Below are positions 19,290 to 28,346 of a stretch of 64,000 nucleotides of DNA, piece after piece. The translations under genes were made by a program, and so were the position numbers. This stretch comes from Streptomonospora salina (lineage in GTDB: Bacteria > Actinomycetota > Actinomycetes > Streptosporangiales > Streptosporangiaceae): assembly GCF_014204715.1 (NCBI RefSeq), contig NZ_JACHLY010000001.1, positions 1,581,001 through 1,645,000 of the forward strand, given 5' to 3'. Each line of letters opens with the position of its first letter. The first letter of the stretch is position 1. The notes beneath the pieces were generated by a model that worked only from the letters and a program-made list of their open reading frames with translations, searched no databases and had not been told where the DNA came from.

Positions 19290-19724
19290 GTGCGACGAGT
19301 GCACCTGGATAGGGCTCAAGCCGACCGAGTACGACGTCGAGACCGGCGCGGACGGGGCCTCCGCGGACCCCTGGCGCCGCCTGAGCTCCCCATGAGCCGC
19401 AGCCGGGCGCAGGTCTTCGACGACCTGGTGCTGGACGCTGTGGAGCGGCTGGAGCGCCATTGGGCGCGCGAGCTCGCCAACGTGGAGTTCCTGGTCGAGG
19501 ACGTCCCTCGGGTCCCCCGCGGGATCACCGGCGAAGACGGCATCCCCTTTTCGCGTCTGGAAACCTCCTCGTCCGGGCAGGCGCGCATCATCGTCTACCG
19601 CAGGCCGGTCGAGATCCGCACCCGCGAGCCCGAGGAGATGGCCCTGCTCGTCTACGACAGCGTGGTCGAGGAGGTCGCCAACCTGCTCGGGCTGGAGCCG
19701 GAGACCGTGGACCCCGAGGCCTGA
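19290..19724 (+). CDS. Zincin-like metallopeptidase-family protein without HExxH
   Basis: 144 residues. The N-terminus carries the family's basic patch 'RRRDRRGRGLRGPLAPPELP', followed by a compact domain with 'VFDDLVLDAVERLERHW', 'VEFLVEDVP' and 'RIIVYRRPVEIRTREPEEMALLVYDSVVEEVANLLGLEPETVDPEA'-like end. Actinobacterial relatives are annotated 'metallopeptidase family', but the position of HExxH here reads VVEEVANLLG, with no histidine, so zinc hydrolysis is unlikely. The GTG at 19290 is kept because the basic N-terminus is a family feature. It is divergent from DUF3499. Confidence 0.82.
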   Translation: MRRVHLDRAQADRVRRRDRRGRGLRGPLAPPELPMSRSRAQVFDDLVLDAVERLERHWARELANVEFLVEDVPRVPRGITGEDGIPFSRLETSSSGQARIIVYRRPVEIRTREPEEMALLVYDSVVEEVANLLGLEPETVDPEA

Positions 19725-19784
19725 CCGCGCGGCGGCCCGTGCTCGGGGCCGCGGACCCGCGGCCACCGCCGAGGACCGCAGCGG

Positions 19785-19802
19785 CCGCGGTCCGGACCGC
19801 GG
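19785..19802. terminator. Palindromic hairpin between convergent genes
   Basis: CCGCGGT and ACCGCGG arms surround CCGG, giving a perfect 18-base palindrome between the ends of the zincin-like gene (19724) and the DUF5719 gene (19843). No T-tract is present, so a terminator role in both directions is inferred from position. Confidence 0.4.
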
Positions 19803-19842
19803 TCCCCGTTCCCCTGCCCGTGCGGCAGCCGCGGTGGCGCGC

Positions 19843-21279
19843 CTACTCCACGATCGCCGTGAGGGAGTCCTCCACCTGCGGCAGGGGCACTTCGGCCGGG
19901 GCCGGTAGCAGAGGCTGGACGGAGGCGGCCCTGTCGCCGCCGTCCTCGTGGGTGAGCACCCGGCCCGCGTAGACGGGGTCCGCACCCTCGATCTCCACGG
20001 TGAAGGCGTGCGCTCCGTCGGGCTCGGGCAGCTTCTCGACGGTGGTCCGCTCGGCCGGGACCTCGACGCGGACGGGCTCGCCCGTCGTTCCGTCCTCCTC
20101 GACCGGCGTCACCACGGCCGTCGCAGCACCCTCCAGAGCGGCGAAGGCCACCCGCGACGACGCGCCCTCGGGGTTGGCCGGCACGACGGCGGTCGACTCC
20201 ACGGGACCGCGCAGCGGCGGGGCGGCGGCCGAGTAGGACGTGTCGTCGCCGTCGCCGCGCACGGTGGCCGCGCCCACCACCACCGGACCGTCGGCTTCGA
20301 CCACCGCGGTCCCGGCCTCGTCGTCCAGCGGGAGGCTGAGGAACGCGCCGGCCGCCGGCGGGACGCTCACGCCGTCGAGCGTGTCGTGTTCCTCGCGCCC
20401 CTCGCCCGTGTAGAGCCGCACGTCGGCGGTGACGGGATCGTCGCCGGGGGCGGCGATGTAGAGGCGCTTGTCGCCGCCGCCGGGCGGGACGGCCGGGACG
20501 ACACCGGTATCGGAGGGCGGCGCTGTGGGCGGCACCCAGTCCTGGCCGCTGCCGCCGTGGTCGGCGAACAGCGAGGCGGCGACCCGGCCGGAGTTGGTGC
20601 GCACGTGCACCGTCGCCGTCCGGCTGCCCCGGATCAGCTCGGTCAGGTCCACCTCGCTGCTGCCGTGGGGCGGCACCGCGATACCGCGGGTCTCCTCGGA
20701 GGAGACGGGGCCGTCGGCGATGTAGACGTCGACGTTGGCCGTGGCGGCTTCGGCGTCGGGGTTGGCCAGCAGCAGCCGCAGCTTCTCCAGCTCGGTCCCG
20801 CCGGGGGCGGCGAACCAGGTACTGATGCCGGGCGCGGGGCAGCGCACCTCGGTGGCGTAGGCCCCGTCCTCGCCGACCGTGGTCTGGGCGACCTCCAGGC
20901 CCGCCGCTGCGGCGCCTTCGGCCGTGACGAGGGTGTGCCGCTCGGCCGAGGAGGTGTCGGCGGTCCACAGCCGGCCGGCGCCGGCGGGCTCGCCCACCGG
21001 CGCGTCCTCAGCGGCGGGTCCGGCGTTGGCTCCCGCCGACAGCTCGCCGCCACCGCCGTCGCCGGCCGCGGCGAACGCGGCGGCTTCGGATACGCGGTCG
21101 TCCCCCTGCGGCGGCGGGCACATGCGCACCGCCGACTCGACGGGCGCGGTGGCCGCGGACTCCGCCCCGCCGGAAGCGGCGCCCACCGTCCGGGTGGCGG
21201 AAGCGACACCGTACAGCGCGGTCAGTGCGATCAGCACCAGCACCAGCAGCGCGAATCGGCTTTCGACGATCAGCCTCAC
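19843..21279 (-). CDS. DUF5719 family exported protein
   Basis: 478 residues. An N-terminal hydrophobic anchor ('VESRFALLVLVLIALTALYGVASA') is followed by a long Ala/Gly/Thr/Val-rich extracytoplasmic region predicted to be beta-rich ('STWFAAPGGTELEKLRLLLANPDAEAATANVDVYIADG', 'VHVRTNSGRVAASLFADHGG'). This matches the DUF5719 proteins encoded directly after large GT2 glycosyltransferases in actinobacteria. The GTG at 21279 overlaps the glycosyltransferase stop (GTGA), so the two are translationally coupled. A role alongside the glycosyltransferase in envelope glycan or protein glycosylation is inference. Confidence 0.85.
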   Translation of the reverse strand: MRLIVESRFALLVLVLIALTALYGVASATRTVGAASGGAESAATAPVESAVRMCPPPQGDDRVSEAAAFAAAGDGGGGELSAGANAGPAAEDAPVGEPAGAGRLWTADTSSAERHTLVTAEGAAAAGLEVAQTTVGEDGAYATEVRCPAPGISTWFAAPGGTELEKLRLLLANPDAEAATANVDVYIADGPVSSEETRGIAVPPHGSSEVDLTELIRGSRTATVHVRTNSGRVAASLFADHGGSGQDWVPPTAPPSDTGVVPAVPPGGGDKRLYIAAPGDDPVTADVRLYTGEGREEHDTLDGVSVPPAAGAFLSLPLDDEAGTAVVEADGPVVVGAATVRGDGDDTSYSAAAPPLRGPVESTAVVPANPEGASSRVAFAALEGAATAVVTPVEEDGTTGEPVRVEVPAERTTVEKLPEPDGAHAFTVEIEGADPVYAGRVLTHEDGGDRAASVQPLLPAPAEVPLPQVEDSLTAIVE

Positions 21280-24200
21280 GGGTCGCTCCCTTCGCCTGCT
21301 TCTCCGGCGCCGCCCGCGCCCGGATCCTCGGCTCGGCGCGCTCCGCGGCCGCGCCGCCCGCGGGGCGCGCCCCGGCTGCCGGTGGAGCCGCGCCGGCCGC
21401 CCGGCGCCGGGCGGCGCGGCCGCGGAGCCGGCTGCCGCTCCTCCTCGCGCAGGTCCTCCTCGGTGCGCACCCCCGGAAGCGCGAACATCACGGCCACGAC
21501 CAGCAGCGCGCCTTCTACCGCCAGCCACCCCTGCCGCAGCGGGTCGTCCTTGTCCAACGTCAGTTCGCCACCGCCGGCGGGCAGCTCGAAGGCGACCAGG
21601 CCACTGCCGTCGGCGCCGGCGGTCAGCTGCTCACCGTCGAGCGCGGCGCTCCACCCGGTTCCGGCGGGCTCGGCCAGGGCCAGCGTCCGCCCGGCGGGGC
21701 CGGGCGGCACGTCGTAGGTGGTCCCGTCGCCGTCCCGGCTCTTGAGCGCGGCGTCGGCGCCGCCCCCGCCCGTGACGCGGACCCGACCGGTGGGCTCGTC
21801 CAGCCGCCACAGTCCGAAGCGCTCGGTCAGCAGTACGCGGGAGACGCCCGGCACCCCGTCGACGGTGTCGACCGGAGTGACCGAGGAGCCGTCCTCCGCG
21901 GGCGGGCGGGGCATGAGGATGTAGCCGATCCCCAGCTCCCGCAGATCGCCGGCCTGATCGCCGCCCTGCCCGGCGATGAGCCCGGCCACGACCCCGTCCA
22001 GAGCTTCGCCGGTGCGTTCGGCTGCGGGGATCTGGCCCTCGCCGATGCGGGGACCGCGCCCGCGGAGCACGGCGTAGCGCACCGGGCCCTCGTGCTGCGG
22101 CGAGACGACGAGGGTGCGGGCGTGGCGGTCGTCGTCGCCGATGGCGCTGAGCATGCCGGGGATGGCGGGACCGCCCTGCCCGGTCAGCGGGCCCTGGGCA
22201 CCGTTCCACATCCAGACGCCGGCCGCGCACACGGGCGTGGTCAGGGCCAGCGCCGCCGCACCCGCGACGAAGGCGCGGCGCGGCCCGCCCATGGACCACA
22301 TCAGGCCGAACGACTGGGCGGTGGTGGCCGCCGACAGCAGCAGCGCGGTCGCGGCGAAGGCCAGCGCGACGCCCGGCCAGGCGGGGGCGGCCGGACCGCC
22401 GTACCAGGGCGCGACCGGGACGCGGCTGACGGCGATCGCGGCGAGCACGCCGAACAGTGCCACGCTCCAGCCCACGGCGATGAGCATGCGGTGGCGCAGG
22501 AGGACCAGCGCGGCCAGGGATCCGGCCAGGAAGCCGGCGGTGATCCACACGGGCGGGCTTCCGGGTCCCCCGGGCGAGAGCATCAGCAGCTGCTCGGCGC
22601 TCGGCGGGGGCGAGGACAGCTCCGGCCGGTGCAGCCCGGCCTCCAGGAGCCACAGCGACGGGTGCAGGAACAGTTCCAGCGACCACGGCAGCAGCAGCAC
22701 CAGCGGCGCGGTCAGGGCGATGGCGAGGCCGGTGTAGAGACGGCGCCCCAAGTGGCCGTAGGCGACGGCGACCAGCAGGCCCGTAGCCAGCGCCAGCAGC
22801 CACAGCAGCGGGACGAACGCGGTGCCGACGGCGATGAACACCGCCAGCGCCCAGGCGCTGCGGCGCGACTGGCGTTCCGGGAGGGTGAGCATCCGGGTGA
22901 GCAGGATGCCCAGAACCGGAAGCAGGGCGTGAACCAGGGCCGTGCCCAACCGTCCCTGGGCGACCGCGCCGGTGGCCATCGGCAGCAGGGCGTAGGAGCC
23001 CGCCATCCACACCTGGGCGGGGCGGTAGTGCAGCACGCGCCGCGCCAGCAGGTAGGCGGTGAATCCGGCCAGTGGCACGCAGCCCAGCAGGATGACGCTC
23101 ACCGCGACCTCGGGCCTGCCCAGCAGCAGAGTGGACAGCAGCGCCAGCAGGCCGACGTAGGGAGGCGCGGGCGCGCCCGCGCCGGCGCCGACCTCGGGGG
23201 TTCCCGTGAGGTAGAGGCTCCACAGGTCCGCGGCTCCGCCCTCGACCGGCGGGAGCGCGCCGCCCGCCAGCGTGCCGCCGAACAGCAGCGCGCGCTCGGC
23301 GATCAGGGTCACCACCGTCAGCGCGGCGACCAGCAGCAGCCCGGGGCTGGTCGCCGCGCGCCACAGCAGGCTGTGCTCGTCGTCGAGGGGGTCTTCGTCC
23401 TCGGGCGGCGGCGCGGTGACGGCCTGATGGCGGCCGGCGGTGTCCAGACCGGGGGTGCCCGCGACCAGGTTGGCCACGGAGTCGGTGAACTGCCGCAGCG
23501 CGACGCCGCGCGCCAGGAACGGGCGGATGGCGCTGTAGGTGCGCCGGCGGTTGCGCCGGCGGCGCAGGCGGGCACCGATGAGCCGGCCGGGCATGAGGTA
23601 GACCGCGCTGATGGCCACGGCCTCGTCGAAGGCGTTGGCGGGCTGTTTGGCCACGATGTACATCAGTACCCGCAGCAGCGAAGCGAAGGTGTTGCGCACG
23701 AACGCGGCGAGCATGCCGCCCATGGGCAGGTTGGCCAGCAGCACGAAGATCGCGTTGCGGCGGTCCAGCCGGCGCGGGTGGTCGGATGCGGCGCTGATGC
23801 GCCTGCGGCGGCGGGCGGCGGCCTCGGCGTGGTAGGCGACCGCGTCGGTGACGATGAGGACGCGGTGGCCGGCTCCGCCGGCGCGCCAGCAGAAGTCGAT
23901 GTCGTCGCGGAAGATCGGCAGGGTGCGGTCGAACCCGTCGAGCTGGTCCCACACGTCGCGCCGGACCAGCATGCCCGCGCTGGAGACCGCCAGCACCGCC
24001 CGGGTGTCGTCGTGCTGGCCGTGGTCGAACTCGCGCGCCTCCAGACCGGTTTCGCGGCGCCCGGCGCCGTCGATGGTCACCCCGGCTTCCACGAGCAGGC
24101 GGCGGTCGAACCAGTCGCGCAGCTTGGGGCCGAGCACGGCGGCGCGGGGGTCGTCGTTGGCGGCCAGCAGCAGGTGGTGCAGCGCGTCGGGCTCGGGTGT

Positions 24201-24527
24201 GCAGTCGTCGTGGACCAGCCAGACCCACTCGGTGGCGTCGGGCGCGGCGCCCGGGAATTCGGCGCGGGCGCGCGGCATGTCCAGCGCCGCGCGCACGGCG
24301 TCGCCGAAACCGGTGGAGCGGTCCAGCGTGGTGATGGCGTCGGGAGCGATGTAATCGGCGAGGATGCGGCCGCTGCGGTCGCGGCTTCCGGTGTCGACGC
24401 CGATGACGCGCTGCACCGGCCGTGACTGCTCGCGGACGGCGTCGAGCGTCTCCGGCAGCCAACGGGCGCCGTCGTGGGTGACGATGACGGCGGTGACGAC
24501 GTGGCGAGCCGGGTCCAGAGGTAGCAC
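21276..24527 (-). CDS. Very large GT2-family membrane glycosyltransferase
   Basis: 1083 residues. The N-terminal GT-A domain (about 1-260) begins 'VTAVIVTHDGARWLPETLDAV', with 'GVDTGSRD', metal-binding region 'WVWLVHDDCTPEPDAL' and acceptor-region 'PIFRDDIDFCWRAGGAGHRV'. At least ten membrane helices follow (about 310-860), then a large extracytoplasmic domain (about 860-1030) and a basic Arg/Pro-rich C-terminal tail. Such GT2-polytopic fusions are conserved next to whiB in actinobacteria and probably move a sugar onto a lipid-linked or extracytoplasmic acceptor. Start ATG 24527 is the first in the frame next to the GT-A fold. Neighbouring manB suggests a mannose donor; unproven. Confidence 0.9.
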   Translation of the reverse strand: MLPLDPARHVVTAVIVTHDGARWLPETLDAVREQSRPVQRVIGVDTGSRDRSGRILADYIAPDAITTLDRSTGFGDAVRAALDMPRARAEFPGAAPDATEWVWLVHDDCTPEPDALHHLLLAANDDPRAAVLGPKLRDWFDRRLLVEAGVTIDGAGRRETGLEAREFDHGQHDDTRAVLAVSSAGMLVRRDVWDQLDGFDRTLPIFRDDIDFCWRAGGAGHRVLIVTDAVAYHAEAAARRRRRISAASDHPRRLDRRNAIFVLLANLPMGGMLAAFVRNTFASLLRVLMYIVAKQPANAFDEAVAISAVYLMPGRLIGARLRRRRNRRRTYSAIRPFLARGVALRQFTDSVANLVAGTPGLDTAGRHQAVTAPPPEDEDPLDDEHSLLWRAATSPGLLLVAALTVVTLIAERALLFGGTLAGGALPPVEGGAADLWSLYLTGTPEVGAGAGAPAPPYVGLLALLSTLLLGRPEVAVSVILLGCVPLAGFTAYLLARRVLHYRPAQVWMAGSYALLPMATGAVAQGRLGTALVHALLPVLGILLTRMLTLPERQSRRSAWALAVFIAVGTAFVPLLWLLALATGLLVAVAYGHLGRRLYTGLAIALTAPLVLLLPWSLELFLHPSLWLLEAGLHRPELSSPPPSAEQLLMLSPGGPGSPPVWITAGFLAGSLAALVLLRHRMLIAVGWSVALFGVLAAIAVSRVPVAPWYGGPAAPAWPGVALAFAATALLLSAATTAQSFGLMWSMGGPRRAFVAGAAALALTTPVCAAGVWMWNGAQGPLTGQGGPAIPGMLSAIGDDDRHARTLVVSPQHEGPVRYAVLRGRGPRIGEGQIPAAERTGEALDGVVAGLIAGQGGDQAGDLRELGIGYILMPRPPAEDGSSVTPVDTVDGVPGVSRVLLTERFGLWRLDEPTGRVRVTGGGGADAALKSRDGDGTTYDVPPGPAGRTLALAEPAGTGWSAALDGEQLTAGADGSGLVAFELPAGGGELTLDKDDPLRQGWLAVEGALLVVAVMFALPGVRTEEDLREEERQPAPRPRRPAPGGRRGSTGSRGAPRGRRGRGARRAEDPGAGGAGEAGEGSDP

Positions 24528-24705
24528 GGCTGGTAATCGCTCTCGGGAGTTCGAAGTCGGGACGGGGCGACCTGCACGGTCGCATACTGACGGCAGGTCA
24601 CCTTACGCCACCTGCGGCTGTTACGCGCCGTTCCTCCCGCCTCGGGGAGCGACGCCTCCTCCGCGCGCCGCCTCCCGGCTAGCACGCGGCACGTAAACGG
24701 CACCT

Positions 24706-24742
24706 AAAAAACGCGCGCCCCGGGGGAAAACCCGGGGCGCGC
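24706..24742 (-). terminator. Intrinsic terminator of whiB
   Basis: A perfect 12-bp GC stem (24713-24724 with 24731-24742) around a 6-base loop is followed, on the minus strand, by six Ts (A run at 24706-24711). It starts about 20 bases beyond the whiB stop. A classic rho-independent terminator, unusual here for having a real T-tract. Confidence 0.9.
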
Positions 24743-24763
24743 CTTCAGCGATGCCGGAAGCGG

Positions 24764-25051
24764 TCACAGCATGTCGGCGAGGAAATCGAAATCCTGGCCG
24801 GCCGCTTTCTTGAGCCGCCGACGCTCGCGTTCGGAGAGTCCCCCCCAGATGCCGAAGCGCTCATCGTGCTCCAGCGCATATTCCAGACACTCCGTACGCA
24901 CCTCGCATGACAGGCAGACCTTCTTCGCCTCCCTCGTCGAGCCGCCCTTCTCGGGGAAGAACGCCTCGGGGTCGGTCTGCGCGCAAAGGGCGCGCTCCTG
25001 CCAGCCCAGATCTTCATCTGCGCCGTGCGCCAGCGGGATGACCTCGCTCAT
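24764..25051 (-). CDS. whiB: WhiB-family iron-sulfur transcription factor (WhiB/WhiB2/WhmD type)
   Basis: 95 residues. Four cysteines in the Wbl arrangement C-x29-C-x2-C-x5-C ('ALCAQTDPEAFFPEKGG..VCLSCEVRTEC') bind a [4Fe-4S] cluster. The G[IV]WGG turn 'FGIWGGLSERERRRLKK' and basic C-terminus follow. ATG 25051 sits 5 bases after a perfect AGGAGG; a GTG two codons upstream overlaps that site and is rejected. Position next to fbiA-fbiB matches mycobacterial whmD/whiB2 and streptomycete whiB, which control septation and sporulation cell division together with WhiA. A promoter, a leader hairpin and a terminator are all visible around it. Confidence 0.97.
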   Translation of the reverse strand: MSEVIPLAHGADEDLGWQERALCAQTDPEAFFPEKGGSTREAKKVCLSCEVRTECLEYALEHDERFGIWGGLSERERRRLKKAAGQDFDFLADML

Positions 25052-25079
25052 GCGCACCTCCTATTGCCCCCCTAGATGT

Positions 25080-25106
25080 ACCCTCCCATTCGACCCCCGG
25101 GAGGGT
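25080..25106 (-). promoter_or_regulatory. Leader inverted repeat ahead of whiB
   Basis: ACCCTCCC (25080-25087) and GGGAGGGT (25099-25106) are perfect 8-bp arms around 11 bases, in the transcribed leader about 20 bases before the AGGAGG of whiB. It could form an mRNA hairpin or be a protein-binding site. Confidence 0.45.
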
Positions 25107-25122
25107 GGAATCACACCGGGAA

Positions 25123-25152
25123 ATTACACGCGCGAGACGCGCCATGCGTCAA
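25123..25152 (-). promoter_or_regulatory. Probable whiB promoter
   Basis: On the minus strand TTGACG (25152-25147), an 18-base spacer and TGTAAT (25128-25123) match the vegetative -35/-10 consensus well, about 70 bases before the whiB start, in a locally AT-richer stretch. Confidence 0.6.
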
Positions 25153-25290
25153 GCGCACTGCGTTGCAACCCCCTGAATATCATCCAACAAACGACCGCCT
25201 AACGTCTACCCGTGCAGGTCGGCTTCAAGGGATTACCGCGCAATTATGAGGTGCGTCCGAGCCGCGAATGCGCCGCTGGGGAGTACGGGG

Positions 25291-26904
25291 TCAGCGCCGG
25301 TCGTCGTCGCGGTACCAGCCTTGCGGGTTCTCGGAGCCCTCGCCCGCCTGCTGCCCATACGGCGTTCCGTAAACCGGATCGACCGCCTGAGTCTGGTCGG
25401 TCGGCGCGGAGTCCTCGTGGAAGAACGGCTCCATCGGGGTGTCCCGGCGGGGTTCGCCCGGGGCCTCGGGCTGATCCGCGGGCTGCTGGTACCAGCCGTA
25501 CTGGATGGCCTCCTGCGCGGCCCGCTCCCCCTCGCTACCGGGCTGCGGCGCGTACTGCGACGGGTCGTACGGCGCCCCGTAGGCCGACTGGCCGCCGGTA
25601 CCGGTGGCGTAGGCCTGCTGCTGTGCGGGGTCGCCGCCGTAGGGCGCCTGGCCGCCGGAGCTGTAGTACTGCTGCCCGCCGGTGGTGTACCCGGTGCCGG
25701 TGCCGTAGGGCTGCTGGCCGCCGGCCGCGCCGTAGTACTGGTCGCCGGCGCCCGTCGCGTAACCGGGCTGGCCGCCGGTGCCGTACGCCTGCTGGCCGTA
25801 CTGGCCGTACTGGCCGTAGGGGTCGTAGCCGGCCTGGCCCGGCTGCCCGTAGCCCTGCTGCTGCCAGTCCTGGCCGTAGGCGGGCTGTCCGCCGCTCGCG
25901 CCGTAGCCCGGCTGGTAGGCGTCCTGCCGGCCCGTTCCGGCCCCGGGATAGGCCTCGCCGGGCTGCCCCCACGTCTGGGGGTAGGGCTGCTGGCCGCCGC
26001 TGCCGGCGCCATAGGGGTACTGGGCCGCCGGGTCCTGGGCCGGGTAGGCCTGGCCTCCCTGCGCATCTGCGCCGTAGTACTGCTGCTGGGCGGGATCGGC
26101 ACCGTAGGCGGCCTGGGCGAACGGATCCTGGGCCAAGTAGCCCTGGTCGGCCGCCGGGGCCGGACCGTAGGCCTGCTGGTACTGCTGCTCATAGGCATCC
26201 GGCTGGGGCTGCTGCGTGCCATAGGCCTGCTGGGCGCCATAGGCTTGCTGGCCGCCGTAGGCCTGCTGAGCGGCCCAGTCCTGCGGCTGGGGCTGCTGGT
26301 AGGCGGCCTGGCCGCCCGTGGCGTAGCCCTGCTGGTCGAACGGCTGCTGGCCGCCCGTGGGATAGCCCTGCGGGGCGAAGGACTGCTGGGCGCCCGTGTA
26401 GGGCGGGACTCCCGGCTGGCCCATCGGCATTCCCTGCTGGGGCGCCGAGCGGGGGACGAGCCGGTGGTCGCCGAACACCCGCAGCATGAACAGCCCGGCG
26501 ACGACGATGAGGGCCAACTGGCCGCCGATCGACAGGAACGAGGCGAACCCGCCGCCGAGGGACCCGGTGTCGTTGGCGTTGATGAAACCGGTGATGACGC
26601 CGACGACGCCCGTCAGGGCGGCGAACCCGGTCAGGCACAGCGCGACCAGCACGACGGGGAAGTTCACCGAGGCCGGCGCCGGCGCCGTCACCACCAGCGC
26701 GACCGCTGCGACCAGCATCGCGACCAGCACCGGTCCGTAGAACAGGTCGCTCCCCACGCTGGTGAAGTTGCCCGCGGCCGAGACCTCGTACCCGGGATCG
26801 TGGCCGAAGGTGTAGATCAGGCCGCCCAGCATGTGTGCGACCACGGCACCAAGCAGCGCCCAGGCAGCGGGCACCCGCAGGCGGTTGAGTGCTTCGTTGT
26901 TCAA
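25291..26904 (-). CDS. Four-helix membrane protein with long Q/Y/G-rich prion-like tail
   Basis: 537 residues. The first ~155 contain four membrane helices (about 12-32, 56-74, 82-108, 124-145). From about residue 160 to 470 the protein is low-complexity Gln/Tyr/Gly/Pro with recurring units such as QQAYG, GGQQPYGTG and QYGQYG, then an acidic end ('PMEPFFHEDSAPTDQTQAVDPVYG'). The start is TTG 26904, supported by GGAGGGG 6 bases upstream; no closer ATG fits. It lies between whiB and fbiA, divergent from the latter. Family not recognised beyond 'actinobacterial membrane protein with disordered tail'. The composition resembles phase-separating prion-like domains, but that is an analogy. Confidence 0.85.
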   Translation of the reverse strand: MNNEALNRLRVPAAWALLGAVVAHMLGGLIYTFGHDPGYEVSAAGNFTSVGSDLFYGPVLVAMLVAAVALVVTAPAPASVNFPVVLVALCLTGFAALTGVVGVITGFINANDTGSLGGGFASFLSIGGQLALIVVAGLFMLRVFGDHRLVPRSAPQQGMPMGQPGVPPYTGAQQSFAPQGYPTGGQQPFDQQGYATGGQAAYQQPQPQDWAAQQAYGGQQAYGAQQAYGTQQPQPDAYEQQYQQAYGPAPAADQGYLAQDPFAQAAYGADPAQQQYYGADAQGGQAYPAQDPAAQYPYGAGSGGQQPYPQTWGQPGEAYPGAGTGRQDAYQPGYGASGGQPAYGQDWQQQGYGQPGQAGYDPYGQYGQYGQQAYGTGGQPGYATGAGDQYYGAAGGQQPYGTGTGYTTGGQQYYSSGGQAPYGGDPAQQQAYATGTGGQSAYGAPYDPSQYAPQPGSEGERAAQEAIQYGWYQQPADQPEAPGEPRRDTPMEPFFHEDSAPTDQTQAVDPVYGTPYGQQAGEGSENPQGWYRDDDRR

Positions 26905-27371
26905 GAGGTTCCCCTCCGGTGCTACGCCGTCGCGTACCTCGCGCCGGTGAAAGCTTGCATATCAGCGGATTGTCCGTGCGGCCCGGCGCCCGCCCCGATA
27001 GGCGACGCCGGAGCGCCACGCGCCCGCCCGTCGCCCGCCGCCGCTCCGAGAAGCGTCGCCGAAGCGCCACCGGCCCGCGGGGTCCGACCGCCGCGGGCGG
27101 CGGTCCGGCGGAGGCCAGGGGGCGGGACCGGGAGCACGGGCCCGCGGAAGGCGTCGCCACGCTCGCGATCGGGGTGTGAACGGGCCGATCGCAGCCTACG
27201 GCGCCTCAGCGCCGACCCGGATCCGCCGCCGTGATCGGGGGGTGTCACGGCACCGGGGCGGGGGATCGGGACCGTGCCGGGTGTGCCGTTGCCCACCGCA
27301 CCGGCTGCGCTCCCCGCGGGCGGGCGGGGACTACGGCACATACACCAGAACAGCCTGCCAGACTTGAGCGT
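26905..27371. other. Intergenic region between divergent genes, no gene seen
   Basis: 467 bases between the TTG-started membrane protein and fbiA. Very GC-rich and without a convincing protein or RNA. Only a short 6-bp hairpin (CGGCGC/GCGCCG near 27198-27213) stands out. Promoters for both flanking genes must lie here, but I could not place them. Confidence 0.5.
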
Positions 27372-28346
27372 ATGCGGATAGTCGTACCGGCAGGCGGTAT
27401 CGGGGGCGCGCGGTTCCTGCGCGGATTGCAGAAGGAGCTGGGAGTCGGCCCCGATTCCACCGGCGAAGAACACTCCATCACGGTCATCGGAAACACGGGT
27501 GACGACATCACACTGTTCGGGCTCCGGATCTGTCCGGATCTGGACACGGTGATGTACACCCTCGGCGGCGGAATCGACGAAGAGCAGGGGTGGGGGCGCG
27601 CCGACGAGTCGTTCACCGTCAAACGAGAGCTCGCGGCCTACGGCATGCAGCCCACGTGGTTCGGGCTCGGCGACCGCGACACGGCCACCCACATCGTCCG
27701 GTCCCAGATGATGGCGGCGGGCTACCCGCTCTCCGCGGTCACCGAGGCGCTGTGCGACCGCTGGCGCCCGGGCGTGCGCCTGCTGCCCATGACCGACGAC
27801 CGCGTCGAGACCCACGTGATCGTCGACGACGGGTCCGGCGGGCAGCGCGCCCTCCACTTCCAGGAGTGGTGGATCCGGCACCGCGCCGCGCTTCCCGCCC
27901 ACCGGATCGTGGGGATGGGTGCCGAAGACGCCGCTCCGGCTCCGGGTGTCCTGGAAGCGGTCGAGCAGGCCGACGCGGTGGTGCTGCCGCCGTCGAACCC
28001 GGTCGTGAGCATCGGTTCGGTGCTGGGCGTTCCCGGGATCCGCGAGGCGCTGGAGCGCACCACCGTGGTCGGGGTCTCGCCCATCATCGGCGGCGCCGCG
28101 GTGCGCGGGATGGCCGACGCCTGCCTGCAGGCGATCGGGGTGGAGACCACCGCCGGGGCGGTGGCCGAGCACTACGGCTCCGACCTGCTGGACGGCTGGC
28201 TGGTCGACCGGGCCGACGAGGGGACCTCCGTGCGCGACGTCGCCGTGCGCTCGCTGCCGCTGTACATGAGCGACCCCGAGTCGACCGCCGCGATCGCCCG
28301 CGCGGCCCTGGACCTGGCGACCGAGCTGAAGGAGCCGCGCGGATGA
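27372..28346 (+). CDS. fbiA: FbiA, phosphoenolpyruvate/phospholactate transferase of F420 synthesis
   Basis: 324 residues, CofD/FbiA family. It transfers the phospho-enolpyruvyl (actinobacteria) or phospholactyl moiety to the deazaflavin Fo, giving dehydro-F420-0 or F420-0. Visible motifs are the N-terminal phosphate-binding '[16 protein letters not shown]', '[27 protein letters not shown]' and '[11 protein letters not shown]'. ATG 27372 places the GGIGGA loop at the very N-terminus as in characterised members. The stop overlaps the fbiB start (ATGA). The whiB-fbiA-fbiB order is conserved from mycobacteria to streptomycetes. Confidence 0.97.
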   Translation: MRIVVPAGGIGGARFLRGLQKELGVGPDSTGEEHSITVIGNTGDDITLFGLRICPDLDTVMYTLGGGIDEEQGWGRADESFTVKRELAAYGMQPTWFGLGDRDTATHIVRSQMMAAGYPLSAVTEALCDRWRPGVRLLPMTDDRVETHVIVDDGSGGQRALHFQEWWIRHRAALPAHRIVGMGAEDAAPAPGVLEAVEQADAVVLPPSNPVVSIGSVLGVPGIREALERTTVVGVSPIIGGAAVRGMADACLQAIGVETTAGAVAEHYGSDLLDGWLVDRADEGTSVRDVAVRSLPLYMSDPESTAAIARAALDLATELKEPRG

